Below are positions 1 through 12,791 of a stretch of 64,000 bases of DNA, piece after piece. Position 1 is the stretch's first letter. Each line of letters starts with the position of its first letter. The notes beneath the pieces are model-generated. The model was not told where the DNA came from. It was given only the letters and a program-made list of their open reading frames with translations, and made no database searches. Made by a program: the position numbers and the translations under genes. Origin of the DNA: Nyssa sinensis (Eukaryota; Streptophyta; Magnoliopsida; Cornales; Nyssaceae). The DNA is taken from NCBI GenBank assembly GCA_008638375.1, contig CM018051.1, forward strand, positions 13,880,369 to 13,944,368, in the 5' to 3' direction.

Positions 1-44
1 ATGTCGTACGTGACGTATTAACACTTATGAAGTGCTTATCAATC

Positions 45-3000
45 TGCTTCCAGTCTTCTTATTACTTACATCCCACCAATCATATTTAAAAATATACACA
101 GAATGACCGTAGCAATAATGTAACTGTATGATGTCTTGTAAAACACCATAGTACTCTACAGTTTGTCCTGCGTCACCATCTCCTTGAACAAGGACCCCAC
201 TATTCTGTGTTTGCCGATTGACCTCACATTCCCTCGTGTATCAACAATTAAACCTGTATAGCGGGATATCCTTTGATCAAGACCACATGCCAATGAATAT
301 AATTAATCGTATGCCTTAGGAGATTGTTGGTGGCGTAATAGCTTCATCTATTAATTAAATACAAGTACAAAATTAATTGAATACAAATGTATTAACTAAT
401 ACAATTATAATTAATTAAAACTTATTCTTACATGTTATTCGAACCACTTTGGAAACAAATTTTGTTGTCTTTACTCTAGATCAGAACTTGATACATGTTC
501 TCTCTGAAGCTCGATCGTATGGTCACTGCATAAGATGAGATATGTTATATGTAACTTACATTTGTGTACTAACGTAGTATTGCGATGATTTTGATAAACT
601 TACTAAAAATATGGCAATGTTTCATCGCAGTTGTTGAGCATGGTATAATGGGCTTTTTCTAAGTCATGAGGATGACACCATTCATATATACAGGCACCTA
701 TTGGCCGTACATTCTGATTAAATACCGCAAGGCCAGTTCGTCGTTACCTTGGACATCTATCAAAATTTCGCTCTTGACGATTAAAGCTTGGCTCAATATC
801 TTCAAGATACATAGAGTAGAAGGTGAGACATTCAGTATCAACGTAAGCCTCAGCAATTAACCCTTCCGGTTGTGCTTTGTTACTAACATATTGCTTCAAT
901 GTGTGCAAATATTTGTTTTAATAATTAATCAGTTATACATTAAAATAGTTAGGATTGATAGATAACATAATTCATAAAATTAAATATACTTTTCTATTGG
1001 ATACATCCAACGGTATTGGACAGGTCCGCTAATTTTTTCCTCATGAGGCAAATGCACAGCTAAGTGGATCATTACATCAAAGAAAGCTGGAGGGAAAATC
1101 TTTTCTAACTTGCAGAGGATCACGACAACATCCTTTTCGAGCTTTTCAAGTACTTCCAAATTCAACGACTTCGCACTAAAGAAGCAGCCCAACTCAGTCA
1201 ATGTAGTTGATATGTCATCGGTGAGATATCCACATGGTGCAACCAGAAGAAGTCGTTGTAAAAGGACATGATAGTCATGACTCTTCAATTCAGATATTTT
1301 TCCATCTATAACATTTACACACCGAGATGTATTCGATGCGTATCCATTTGGGAACTTCACCGATTTAAACCACTTGCAAATCCTCATTCGCTCTGCGAAT
1401 GATAACGTATACTGTGCAGGAGGCACGCTATATTTATTACCTCTACGTATTAAGTGCAGCTTTTTCTGTATTCTCAACTCCTGCAAGTCCAACCAGGCTT
1501 TAACAGTATCCTTCGTCTTTCCTTCAATGTTCATTAAAGTTTCCAACACATTATCCCAGATGTTCTTCTCGATGTGCATAACATCCAAATTGTGCCTCAA
1601 CTTAAGGGTCTCCCAATACGGCAAATAAAAAAATATGCTCTTCTTCGTCCAATTTAACTCCGCATTAGTAGGCTTCCTCTTCTTAGTACCTGGTATCTTC
1701 CCAAACCTCACTAGTTGGATGAGTGCTAATTGCGCTAACACGTCTTTGCCAGACAACAATGGAGGTGACAATTAGCGTTCAATTTTTCCATCAAACAGAT
1801 GCTTCTACCGATTTTGCCAACCATGTGATGGCGATAAAAAATAACGATGGCACATGGAGCATATCTTCTTTCCATTGGACAAATGTAAGGAACATGCATC
1901 CTTATTGCAAACCGGACATGCCAGATACCCTTTGGTGCTCCACCCAAACAAGTTCCCGTATGCTGGAAAGTCATTTATGGTCCACAGTAATCTTGCATGC
2001 AATTGAAATGTCTCATTCTTAGAGACGTCGTATGCCTCCACTCCCACCTCCCACAATTCCTTTAACTCATCCACTAAAGGACGCAAGTACACATCAATTT
2101 CATTACCAGGAGACTTCGGCCCTAGAATAAACAACGACATGAAGATAAATGATTCTTTCATACATTTCTACGGTGGCAAGTTATACGACATGAGCAACAC
2201 CAGCCACATGCTGTAGGCATTAGTCATGTCACCGAACGGATTAAAACCGTCGTTAGCCAACCCAAGTCGTACGTTACGCGCCTCATTTGCAAACCATTCG
2301 TGATTTGTATCAAACTCAGCCCAAGTTTGAGAATCTGTCTGATGCCTATATACATTTTTCTTAGCAACACGCTTCTCCTTATGCCATCGCATATCTTCTA
2401 CCGTCTTCTAAGACATGTATAACCTTTGTAGCCTAGGTTTTAAGGGAAAATATCTCAGCACTTTGTGCAGAATTGTCTTACTCTTTCCTTCATTCAGCTT
2501 GTACCTGGGTTCGTGGTACACCGTACACTCTATACATTGTTCAGTCTCCTTCCAAAATAACATGCAATCATTTTTGCAAGCATGTATGGGAATATACCCA
2601 AGGCTTAAATCTCTTAATATTCTTTTATCCTCATAATATGATTTCGGAAGGGTCTCCCTAGTAGGAAGCGCTGCTTTAATCAATTCAATGACCATATTAA
2701 ATGATTTGTTACTCTATCGGTTGATGGTCTTAATATGAAGAAGTTTCATGGAAAAGTCTAGTTTCGAAAACTTATCACAACCCGGATATAACGGTTACCT
2801 TGCTTTAACAAGGACTCAAACGCTTCTGATTGTCATGTGTCACTCCTCTGACTATTCGCCCCAATTGTAACCCCCTGCAAGTCTGCCAGCATTTGTGGCA
2901 AGCCTTCGTAACTAACCCCAACATTATCACCACCGTCGTCTTCTTCTTTATCCTCAAATACCACTCATACGTTATAGTGTTCCCTGTGAAATTTCCAACA

Positions 3001-3207
3001 CGTATACCTCTTGTCCATCCCGTGTAGGAGTAGGTGCTCTTTGGCCTCATCTATGTGTATATAATCCCTATTATTGCACCTCCTACATGGACATCTTATC
3101 CTATTTCTCCCATCTACAGATGCATGAGTAAACTCAATAAAATCTTTAATCCCCTTCACATACCCTGGCAAATGCCTGCCCCTCAAGTCCATCCAACTCT
3201 TATCCAT
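45..3207 (-). pseudogene. TNP2-like CACTA transposase, degenerate
   Basis: The protein begins at 3207 with MDKSWMDLRGRHL, the start of the transposase-associated domain, which contains a CPCRRCNN zinc-binding motif (2965-3207). The TNP2 catalytic region follows through 2695-1060, with recognisable blocks WKETEQC, PDWFA-like NHEWFANEAR, GLANDGFNPFG and the core block HNLDVMHIEKNIWDNVLETL. A DUF4218 block (FFDVMIHLAVHLPHEE) lies near 1000-1090 and continues at about 740-865 (VAEAYVDTECLTFYSMYL). A DUF4216 block (VEYYGVLQDIIQLHYC) lies at about 60-200. This is the full set for an autonomous CACTA transposase, which binds element ends and cuts and pastes the DNA. Several frameshifts and stops (for example near 2400, 2165, 1800 and 970) break it; some could be introns, but the number points to a pseudogene. 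Confidence 0.85.
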
Positions 3208-6120
3208 TTTCGTCTACCTAATACAAGTCAAAAATGATACTCGTTATAAATATGAAACATGAATCCTATCACCTCCAACTTCTCTCTAAAGGGTAAGGTA
3301 ATCTTATCCCATTCGTGAATACACAATCTATATTGCAATCAGTAGCAAATGAAATGTTTTATTCCACTCGGACAAAATTTCGGCAACATCTCTCCACGGT
3401 TCTCCAAGTATACGAGATAGACTTAGCACGCCTAAATATATACCCAGAGAACAATAGGAGACCGTGATGAAATTTTATCATGGTGGAATATTCAAGCATC
3501 CGCTATTGATTGCAATGCAGATTTATGCATCCCGAACTGTCATCTCTAGACAATTCAAGAATCGATTTTCATACACAGGAACCCAATCGCGACTAAATTT
3601 CATGACAAGATTCACATGTGATGAAAATGACTCCCGAACGGGGCTAGGCTTACATGAATGTAATTGCTAACTTACAAAACTAGTCCTAATTTTTGTTCAT
3701 GAAGTAGTCCCAAAAAAATAAAATTAGGCGATGCTCACAGCAGCCTTGCTGAAAAGGCGCATCAGTACGCAATATAGGAGAAAAGAGAACTGGAAGCTCT
3801 TCTAGCCAAAACTCATCTGATCCAATACCTACATAGGGTGTGAGTTGTCGGACTGACTAGCTATGAGAGTTACATGTCAAAAACCTTACAAAAGAAATGG
3901 TGAATTTCACAAACTTGCCAAGCTTTAGTGTGTGTGCTTGTTTCGTATTTATGCTGCAACTTACCAAGGTTTAGAAATTTTTAATGAAATAAGACTTGGT
4001 GAAGAAAAAAGAAGAAAAGTTTGTTAAGAGAATTTTTGTGTTATTCTTAACATGAGCAAGAACAATAATAAAGCTTATATTTATATAAACATTGATACAA
4101 TAGATGGCTACAACCATAGAGATGGTTATAGAATCAAAGATTCAATACTAATTACAATCAATCGAATCAGATCAAATATATTCATATGATTCTTTTAAAT
4201 TTTTATAGCTATGATTTATTCCTACTAACTATAATTTCTAGATTCGTCCCTGCTCCTCATGACATATTTCAAATAAAGAAACATAGCTTCTAATACATTT
4301 TATGCCGAAGACATTAATTACAGAAGAACTTTATTTAAAATAATTCCTAATAAATTTTTTTTAAATAAGCTTTAAAATATATTTCATTAAATAGTTGTAT
4401 CATTTTAATAAGCTATAATAATTCAAATAAATTCCTAATAAATTTTTTCAAATTTTTCATAAAACTTGGTTTTCATGTAATTAATATTATATTATTGGAT
4501 ATGAAATCAGTTCAAGCTGATTGTTTGTGGTTACTCTTGAGGGCAAGATCTACAGCTGCAAGCACTGCCAAACCCATCTTGCTCTCTATGAAGATATCAT
4601 TTCCTAGGTTTCCATCTTTTCCTCTCTGGTAGATTTGTTCTTTATTAAAATTATTTATTTTTGCTTCTTGATGATTGACTATTCTGATATGATGATTTTA
4701 TGTAGCTTTTTTTTCTCTCTTTTTTGTTTTCTTTTTTATAGATTGAAGTCAATAGAAAAAGCAAAATAGATCATTTTATAATCTAAAAAAAAAAAAAATT
4801 TGACTATGATCATGGTAATAAAAAGAAAATTAAATGATCAGTGTGTGTACGGGCACAAAAGCATGCTGCCAAAAACATTTAGAATCACAGCAGATATGGA
4901 ATGAATTTAATTGTTTTACATGTTTTCAAGTGTTAACAGGAAATTGTTTAAAGAGCATGTAGACAAAAAACCAAATTTACTTCACACACTATTTTTTGTA
5001 TTTTCTAATGAAAAATTCTAAAATGATAGTGTATTTAGAGAATTGACATAAACAACTACTGAAAAATTAAATAATTTCAGTTTTGATTATTTTAGCATAT
5101 TCTTTGATGGCCGGAGCACTATGTGGCAACATGTACTTTTAATAATATTTTGTTATATGTGTTATGTCATTTAAAAAAAAAAAAAAACAAGTCATGACAT
5201 GATAGTATTAGAAAGGTACATTGATACATGTATGATCTCATTCAAATTTTTTTTAATATTATTCCAATTTCTAACAGCAAGAATCAAAGCATATATATTT
5301 TTTGCTTTTGCTTCCAAAAGCAACAAAAGTTTTTTAGACACACAACAAAATGATGCCCAAGCAATCAAATCAAGAAAGCTATTCATAGATAGAAACCAAA
5401 ACTAATCACTTCCATCACAAAAAAAAAAACCCCCATTTTTTGAACCAACTGTAAAATATGAGACTAAGAAGACCAATTTAGGTCTTTTTCTTTAGATCGA
5501 GCATCATGTTCAAACAGGATTGGTGCTGCAACCCAAAATAGTTGGGATGAACAAAACCATACGATACAACCAACCCAGATAACAAAACCAATTAAAGAAA
5601 AAAAAATGCAAAAGAACAACGAAAAAAATTAATTATAAATCAAACCCTAAACTTAACAGATCCATATTTTCATTCTCATAGTTATATCAACAAACAAAGA
5701 ACGAATCAAAAGACTAAAATATGTAAATAAGAAGGAAAAAAATTAGAACTTCCATTTTGATGAAGATACATACAAAATGATCATCGGAAAACTGATTCAA
5801 AAGATAAATTAGGAAAAAAATTAAACGGATTAAAAAAAATACCTGAGGAACAGAGATAATCGAAGACACGACAAGGCCACTGAGCACCCCCTCTCTCTTT
5901 CTCTCTGTGTGTGTACGGTTTTGTTTTCTTCAAAGAGAAAATCGAAGACACGACAAGGCCACCGAGCAAATAGATGAAATGTAGTCGGATATTTGTCTAT
6001 TGTACAATTATCAGGAGTCCGTTGATAACGAGATCAGAGAGGCGCAATGCACACCATGTGAGGGAGTAAGAATTAGGGATCGAAAGAGAGAAAAAAAAAA
6101 AAGACCACGGCTAGTATAAA
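3208..6120. other. CACTA element interior upstream of the transposase
   Basis: This is AT-rich sequence between the transposase start and the subterminal repeats. A plausible minus-strand 5' leader exon lies around 5850-6060: it is GA-rich and ends at CCTCAG followed by GTATTT, a possible splice donor at about 5840. A direct repeat of about 27 bases (ATCGAAGACACGACAAGGCC core) occurs near 5860 and 5943. Apart from the Yippee-like fragment listed separately I see no coding sequence. Confidence 0.5.
4521..4604 (+). pseudogene. Yippee-like gene fragment captured inside the CACTA element
   Basis: Read on the plus strand, this 28-codon stretch gives LFVVTLEGKIYSCKHCQTHL followed by ALYEDIIS. That matches the first part of the small zinc-binding Yippee (YPEL) domain, including the CxxC pair (CKHC) that supplies half of the zinc site. 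The fragment ends at TAG GTTTCC, where plant Yippee genes carry a lysine codon next to a splice donor, so the stop is probably a mutated AAG at an exon end. The initiator codon is not preserved (TGA precedes the leucine), and I could not find the second half (the FHCRHGKAY block) downstream. It runs opposite to the transposase and lies between the transposase start and the element terminus, so transduplication of a host exon is the simplest reading. It is non-functional as it stands. Confidence 0.7.
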
Positions 6121-6130
6121 TGGGGGACTT

Positions 6131-6405
6131 TTTTGCGACGCACAGCGAGCATCGCTAAAAAGTCCCTGTGCATCGCAACTAATCTCCACAACGACGTCGT
6201 TCCATTAATCCAACTATTAACGACGTCAACACATGCGTCGCTAACTTTTTGCGATGCCCAGTGTATCGCTAATACATTTTTGGTCGACGCAAAAAGCTTC
6301 GTGCCCTATTTTTTTCGCGGGATAACATGTTTTTAGCAACGCACACCTTGTGCGTCGCTAATACTATCTTTTGGCGACGCATTCTGTGCATCGCAAAAAG
6401 TCTAT
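6131..6405. repeat. CACTA subterminal repeats
   Basis: Copies of a short motif around GCGACGCA / TGCGTCGC and its T-for-C variants (GCGATGCA, TGCATCGC) occur in both orientations at least ten times. Clustered, two-orientation subterminal motifs are the transposase-binding zones of CACTA elements. The many CG-to-TG/CA variants suggest methylation-driven decay. Confidence 0.75.
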
Positions 6406-6420
6406 TTCTTTGTAGTGACA
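6402..6420 (-). repeat. CACTA terminal inverted repeat and 3 bp TSD
   Basis: The minus strand from 6417 reads CACTACAAAGAAATAG, and the plus-strand flank at 6418-6420 is ACA. The partner terminus is outside the window. Confidence 0.75.
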
Positions 6421-6600
6421 TTTTTTTTAGTTCTTTTGAACTTTGTAATTCTCCCGCTTTTGGGTTAATTTATAAAAATTCTTATTCATCTAGTTGTGTC
6501 TTATTTGCTATCTCTGTGGTATGTCTCTTCAACATCCAGACTAGTAGGAAACATAAGCCCTTTACAGATTCCAAAGCATTCATAAACTGATTTCTGAAAA

Positions 6601-6976
6601 GAAAGATATATAGAACCGTAACACTTGTAATTAAGACAAGGTTTTTCAGTTGTCCGTGTACTGATAATTCAGACCTAGAACACGTGTGAATAAAATAAGG
6701 GATTTTTAGAGGTTTGTAGAAAATGATCCAGACTTATAGTACTTGTAACAAACAAAAGACCTTCAGGGATTTGTACACTAAGTGAAATGGACCAGACATA
6801 TAGTCTTTGTAATGAATACAAGGTTTTTAAGGGTCTGTGCATTGGGTAAAATAGACCAGACCTTTAGCGCTTGTAATGAATACAAGGCTTTTGAGGGTCT
6901 GTGCATTGAGTGAAATGGACCAAACCTGTTGCACTTGTAATGAATATGAGACTTTTGAAGGTTTGTGCATTGAATA
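6601..6976. repeat. 64 bp tandem repeat array in the Tat-A 3' region
   Basis: Units containing a core like AAATGGACCAGACATATAGT start at 6721, 6785, 6849 and 6913, exactly 64 bases apart. Two more degenerate units precede them from about 6601. The array lies just downstream of the end of pol, as the 30 bp array does in Tat-B, and shares the GACCAGACCT core. Confidence 0.85.
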
Positions 6977-7009
6977 CAAACTCCGAGGTGAATCAAAAGT
7001 AGCCTTTTT

Positions 7010-10000
7010 TATTGATAATACTTGTATAAATGTTCAATGTTCCAAGGTCTGGGTACAGGCTTCCCAGTCAAGTCTTCTAGCCAATAAGTCGTAGGTCTGA
7101 TGATTTTGGTTATTTTGTAAGGTCCTTCCCAATTAGGGGGAAAGTTTTTTCATGGTTTGATCTTTAGTGTTTGAAAACACCCTTCTTAGGACAAGATCTC
7201 TGAGCTGTAAGTTGATAGGTTTTAACCCTCGGTTAAAACATTTAGCCATTCTCTGTTGGTAGGCTTCGATCCTGATCCGAGCTTGTTCACGTCTTTCTTC
7301 AAGTAAGTCTAAATTCTCCATGAGCTGTTAGTTATTGGTCTTTTGGTCAAAGCAGTCTATCTTAAGGGTTGGCATGCCAATTTCGACAAGAATAACTGCC
7401 TCAGCACCATAGGCGAGTGAGAATGCTGTTTCTGCAGTCGGAGTCCTTCTAGTAGTTAAGTAGGCTCAAAGTACTCCGGAGAGTTTTTCGACCCATTTTC
7501 CCTTGACCTCCTCCAGCCTTTTTTTAATTGCTTTGAGAATAGTGTGATTGATAACTTCGGCTTGCCCATTAGCTTGAGAATGCCCTAAAGAGGAGAAGTG
7601 GTGACTGATGTACAGGTCTATACAAAACTTCCCAAATACTTTTCCAGCGAACTGCTTCCCATTGTCTGAAATAATGACGTGGGGTATACCAAACTTACAT
7701 ACTATATTTTTCCAAGTGAAATTCTTTACTTCCACCTCTGTTATATAGGTTAGTGGTTCAGCCTCCACCCATTTAGAAAAATAGTCAATGGCGACTAGCA
7801 AGAATCTCTTGTTCTGAGGGACTTCTGGTAATAGCCCTACAATGTCCATTCCTCATTAAGCGAAAGGCCAAGGACTGGCGATAGGGATGAGTTCATGATG
7901 AGGTTGATGTTGGTATGAGGCAAATCGTTGATATTTGTCACACCTCTGGACATATTCCTTAGCCTGTTTTAGCATACCATGTCAGTAGTAACCCTGAATT
8001 AGTGCTCGATAGGTTATGGTCATTTTGCTATTATGGTTGCCATAAATCCCTTCATGTATTTCGGCTAACACGTAGTGGGCTTCTTTTTGAGTTAAGCAAC
8101 GTAGGAATGGTTGTGTGTAGGACCTTCGGTAAAGCTTTTCTTTAAGAATTAAGTACCGAGCTGCCCTAATTCAAATTCTCCAGGCATGATTCTTGTCCTC
8201 TGGAAGCAACCCTTCCTTTAGATACTAGTTGATGGGAGTCATCCAGTTCTGAGGTTGTTTTGAAATTTAGAAGGATTGTATTACCTCAATGCTAGGTTTT
8301 GACTGGTAGGAGATTTTTACCATTGAATCCTTTTCTGGCTTGAGATGAGAGGCCTTGTTTGCTTAAGCTTCGGCCTTAGAGTTTTGGTTTCTTTCGATCT
8401 TCTGAATGGTGAATTTGCGGGAAGACAGCTTTAGTGATTCCACTGGCTCTGAATATTTGGTCATCCTATTATCCTTGGTTGAAAATTCTCCCAAAACTTG
8501 ACTCACCACAAGCTGAGAGTCTGAGAATGTTTCAAGATTCAGAGCTTCACATTTTAGGGCCAATTTCATCCCAAGGATAAGCACTGCATGGCTTCATTGT
8601 TAGAGGCTCTGAATCCCAAGCTAACTGCTTTTTCAGTTATAATCCCATTAGGGGATTGAAGTATTATACTTTCTCCAGAGCCTCTTTCGGTGGACGAACC
8701 GTCGGTGTAAAGTAGCCATACCGAAGTGTTTGTAGTGGTTTAAGCTTTCGGATGTAGTGTTCGAGTGAACTTTGCTACAAAGTCTGCTAACCTGGCCTTT
8801 CATAGCAGTTTGTGATACATAGAATATGTCAAATTCTCCCAGTTCTATCGACCATTTGACCAGGCATCCCGAAACTTCAGGTTTGTGTAGGACTGATTTT
8901 AATGGATAGGATGTAGGGATTATGATAGGATGAGCTTGAAACTATGGTTTGAGCTTCCGAGCGGATATCACCAAGGCTAAGGCCAGTTTTTCTATTTCAG
9001 AGTATCTTGTTTCGGTATCCAAAAGTGTCTTGCTAACGTAAAAGATAGGCCTTTGAACTCCCTTGTCCTCCCTGACTAAAGCAGAGCTAATGGCATTTTT
9101 CGATACAGCTAAGTATAGGAGTAGTTTTTCCTCCGGTACTTGTTTTGAAAGGAGTTTGGTGGAAGCTAAGTATCACTTAAGTTCTTGAAAAACCTCTTCT
9201 TATTCAAGGGTCCATTCTAGAGCTTTACTCCCCCTCAAGGCTCTAAAGAATGGGAGACACCGATCCGTAGATTTAGAGATAAACCTGTTCAGAACTACAA
9301 TCCTTCTTTCAGGCCTTGGATATCTTTATTAGTTTTAGGTGACTCTAGTTCAATCAGAGCTTTGATCTGTGAGGAATCTGCCTCAATTCCTCTTTGAGAG
9401 ACTAAAAAATCTAAGAATTTTTCTTTTGTGATCCCGAAGGTACATTTTAAAGGGTTTAGCTTCATTCTATGTTTCCTCAGGATGTCGAATGTCTGGCTCA
9501 AGTGTTGATGTTGTCACTTTTTTTAACACTTTTGACAAGCATGTCGTCGATGTAGACTTCTATTATGTCCCCAATTTGGGGGTCAAACATTTTGTTTACA
9601 AGCCGCTGGTACGTAGCTCCACGTTCTTTAAACCGAACAACATCACTCTATAACAATAGAGACCCCGTTTTGATATGAAGGTCATTTTTTCCTGGTCTGG
9701 TAGATACATTTAAATCTGGTTGTATCTAGAATAAACGTCCATAAAACTCATAAGTTCGTAACCTGCCATGGCATTTACAAATTGATCAATCTTGGGAAGA
9801 GGAAAACTGTCCAAGGGATAAGCTTTATTTAGGTCGGTATAGTCAACACAGACCTTCCACTTGCCGTTCTTCTTTTTTGCAAGAACTGTATTGGCAAGCC
9901 ATTCTGGGCAGAACACTTCTCTTATCATTCCAACATTTAGCAATCTCTGAACCTCTTCATTGATGATTTTGTGACGTTCAGGGGCAAATGTTCTCTTTTT

Positions 10001-10750
10001 TTTTATCTTACTGGAGGATGGTCCGGATCTGTCATTAGCTTGTGAGAGATGAAATCGAGATCTATTCCCTCTATATCTCTAGTTTCGCAAGCAAATACTA
10101 ACAAGTTAGTTTTTAGAAATTCAGCAATATCCTCTTGCTCAAAAAGAGACAGGGCTGAGCCAATTTGTAGATACTTTCCCTTTCCTTCAGCGCTGATGAG
10201 CATTTTGATGGGCTCCTCTATTAGTTTGACCGTGTTGTCCCTTCCTTTGGGACTTAATGGCTCATCAATTTCAGAGGGACATTCCTCTACCTCATGAGGG
10301 TTGGAAGATGAGGAACTTTCACTTTTATGAGGGTTCTGTAATTGTAATTGGGGGGGCTTTTCTTTTAACGCAAGGGCATGATATTCCTAGGCAGTTGGCT
10401 GACAGCCCTTGATGGAAAAGACTTTGTCATTATGAACATATTTCAAGCATTGATGGAGGGTTGAAGTAACCGCTCTCATCTGGTGGATCCAAGGTCTCTT
10501 AATAATAACATTATAAAGGGATTTAGTATTCAAGACCATGTATTCGGAGATTAGTGTCTTTTGTTCGTCCCCTTCTTCCATCATGGTGAGTAGGTCAATT
10601 TTACCTAATGGGATACTGAGGTTTCCATCGAATCCTGCCATGACAGCAATGGTAGCTCTGATGTCATTAGGGTTGAACTTCATGTGTTTGAAGGGTTAGT
10701 AAAATAACACGTTGGTGGAACTTCCAGTATCCAAGAGAACCCTTCAGATC
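7010..10750 (-). pseudogene. Tat-A pol (protease, RT, RNase H, aRNase H, integrase), broken
   Basis: The protease active site DTGSSTNV is intact at about 10711-10731, followed by NVIIKRPWIHQM. Reverse transcriptase pieces lie at 9500-10200 (KKKNGKWKVCVDYTDLNKA, then EVYIDDM at about 9540-9558). The first RNase H region follows at about 9000-9290. The second, archaeal-type RNase H (LYTDGSS at about 8695-8720, then FSDSQLVVSQV) is a Tat-lineage mark. Integrase has the zinc-binding CDKYQ stretch near 7930, the catalytic core (MDIVGLLPEV, ISDNGKQF, NGQAEVINHTIL) at 7466-7849 and the C-terminal tail ending near 7010. At least five frame changes and several stops separate the blocks, so no functional polyprotein can be made. 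Confidence 0.85.
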
Positions 10751-10789
10751 TCAAAGTTAGCGATTTTGAGTGAGATGACAAGAGCATCG

Positions 10790-12705
10790 TTGTGGGGACA
10801 ATGCATCCAACGAGGTCTAATTCAGAGAATTAGATCTGAGGTCCTGACTTTATCTTTTTCTCAATAACCGAGATCTGGAGGACATGAGGTTCTGTCCTTG
10901 CCTTCCCAGCATATCTTTTCGGGACTCGGTTAGACTTTCCTATTACCGCATTATCAGCGTGAAGCACAAAGATGACTTGATTATTTTGCCGTTGTTGATC
11001 ATTTCGAATTTCTCTCTGTTCAAGCCTTTGTTCTTGCCTTCTTTGTGGCGGTCTCTTATCACGGGGGTTCTGCCTCCCGTCTTGGCGAACAAACTCTCCT
11101 AGTTGTCCTCTTCTGATAAGGTGCTTTATTTCTTGCTTGAAAGCTCTGCACTCCTCGGTTGTTTGCTCTTGCTTTCTATGGATATCACAATATTTGTTCT
11201 GATTTCTTGCGTCGGGGTGGCTTTTTAGTGGCTCTAACCACCTCAAGTTTTCACGAGTTTGGATTTGTTGGAGTATGTGGGTAAGAAAAGCATTTAAAGG
11301 GGTGAAAGTCCCATACCTCCCAGAGTTAGAATTGTTTTGGGCTCTAGGTGCTATTTTCTTGTCAGGCTCCTAATCCTCTTTTTGTTAGCGCTATTATCCC
11401 TCTTCTGAACTTGCTCATCCTTCTAAGCCTGTTCTTTTGCTTTTCGAAAAGACGTTTTTGTATCTTCAAGATTAATATACTTCTGTGCTCGTTTCATGAG
11501 TGTTGTCATATCGACAGAAGGATTCTTGGTCAAGGAATCTTGGAAACGTCCAGGCGCAAGGCCTAAAGTGAGGGCGGCCACTAGGAAGCTTGGACTGCAG
11601 TCTGTTATTTCTTTGAGCTCGTCGTTAAAACAAGCTATGTACTCCCGAAGTGATTCTCCCTTTGTTTGTTTTATAGTTAGCAAGAATTCTAGTCATTTTC
11701 TTAACTTCCTGCTGGTTAAGAATCGGTCAAGAAATAGCTTACTGAGCTCATAAAAATTACTGATCGATTTTGGGGGGAGGTTATGGAACCACTTAAGGGC
11801 AGTACCCTTGAGGTTCGTCATAAAAGTTCAGCACATGAAGGCATCAGTAGCTCCATGGAGAGCCATTGTGTGTTGATAGTGAGATAAGTGGTCCCCAGGG
11901 TCCTTAAATCCGTTGTTGAGGGTAAATTTTGGGACAACAAACTTTTTCGATCATTCTTTTATCATTATGGCAGAGGTAAATGGTGGAGAACCTCCCAAGC
12001 AATTTACTTAGTTCGTCTTGCTCTGGAGGGGCATGGAATCCTCTAGTTAAGATTGTCTGCTCCTGAGAGTCTGCTATCTCCTCTTCCCTTTAAGGGGCTC
12101 GGGGTAAAACTTGTTATGGGATCGGAACTCATTGTTGATCTTGTCTTGTACCTCCAGATCCTCGACTTGGGGGAGGAATATGTCCGATGTTAGCTGGAGG
12201 ATGTTGCCCTCCCAAGATTGGGGGGACTAGAGCCTCGGGAGGTTGGGATTCCTATGGCACTAGATTGGCTCCAAAGGCGATTGGATTAGGAATCCTAGTT
12301 CGGCTCTGATAGTTGACAGTTGGATGAAGCGTGAGCATTCCTCTCCTTATGGCTGTTTATGTCTGGGGATCAGCTTCCTATATTAGTGGTACCATGGGGG
12401 TGTACTGGTTGCGTGTTAGGCAACTCCTCGTTGGGAGATCCTCCGCCCGTGGTGGTAGCGGGAGGCTGATTTTCTTCGTGAACAACGTTAGTAAGAGGAG
12501 GAGGAGGGTTGTTTCGCTGGCTTTGGGCCAATGAAGCCAGAGCCTGTGATATGGCAGTGAGTTGTTACTGCATCTGATCAGACTGTCGTTGAATCCAATC
12601 AAGTTGCTATTACAAATGATTGGGTGTTTTTCCCTTTCCTCTTCTAGTAAGAGGTTGATTTTAAGGGTTTTGGGAATTCTTTCTAAGACGAAGGCTGGGA
12701 GCCAT
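10790..12705 (-). pseudogene. Tat-A gag, broken
   Basis: The start codon at 12703-12705 opens MAPSLRLRKNSQNP and hits a stop at once, where Tat-B reads on. Further blocks match Tat-B gag: the retrotransposon-gag region (LTIKQTKGESLREYIACFNDEL at about 11620-11683, and ALTLGLAPGRFQDSLTKNPS) and the zinc-knuckle-like block KYCDIHRKQEQTTEEC at about 11150-11200. The C-terminal part (VPKRYAGKARTEPHVLQISV) runs into protease. The central part around 11690-12370 is heavily eroded. Confidence 0.8.
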
Positions 12706-12772
12706 TGCCTTTGGAAGAAAAAAACAAAAGATTTATTGTTTTGAAGAAAAGATAGCAAAAATGATTGACGTT

Positions 12773-12790
12773 CCCACAGATTGCACCAAA
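12773..12790 (-). other. Tat-A primer-binding site (degenerate)
   Basis: Directly beside the 5' LTR the minus strand reads TTTGGTGCAATCTGTGGG. Tat-B has TTTGGCGCCATCTGTGGG in the same place. The CG-containing core has decayed in Tat-A. Confidence 0.65.
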
Positions 12791-12791
12791 C

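Larger units (their letters stand above)
1..6417 (-). mobile_element. CACTA (En/Spm) DNA transposon, 5' end and body
   Basis: The minus strand encodes a TNP2-type transposase with the usual domain order of CACTA elements. The right border reads, on the minus strand, CACTACAAAGAAATAG, which is a canonical CACTA terminus, with possible 3 bp target duplication ACA at 6418-6420. Short GCGACGCA-like subterminal repeats crowd the last 290 bases. The other terminus lies left of the window, so length and TSD cannot be confirmed. The element appears to be inserted in the 3' region of Tat-A, because that element's tandem repeats begin about 180 bases beyond the terminus. Confidence 0.85.
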
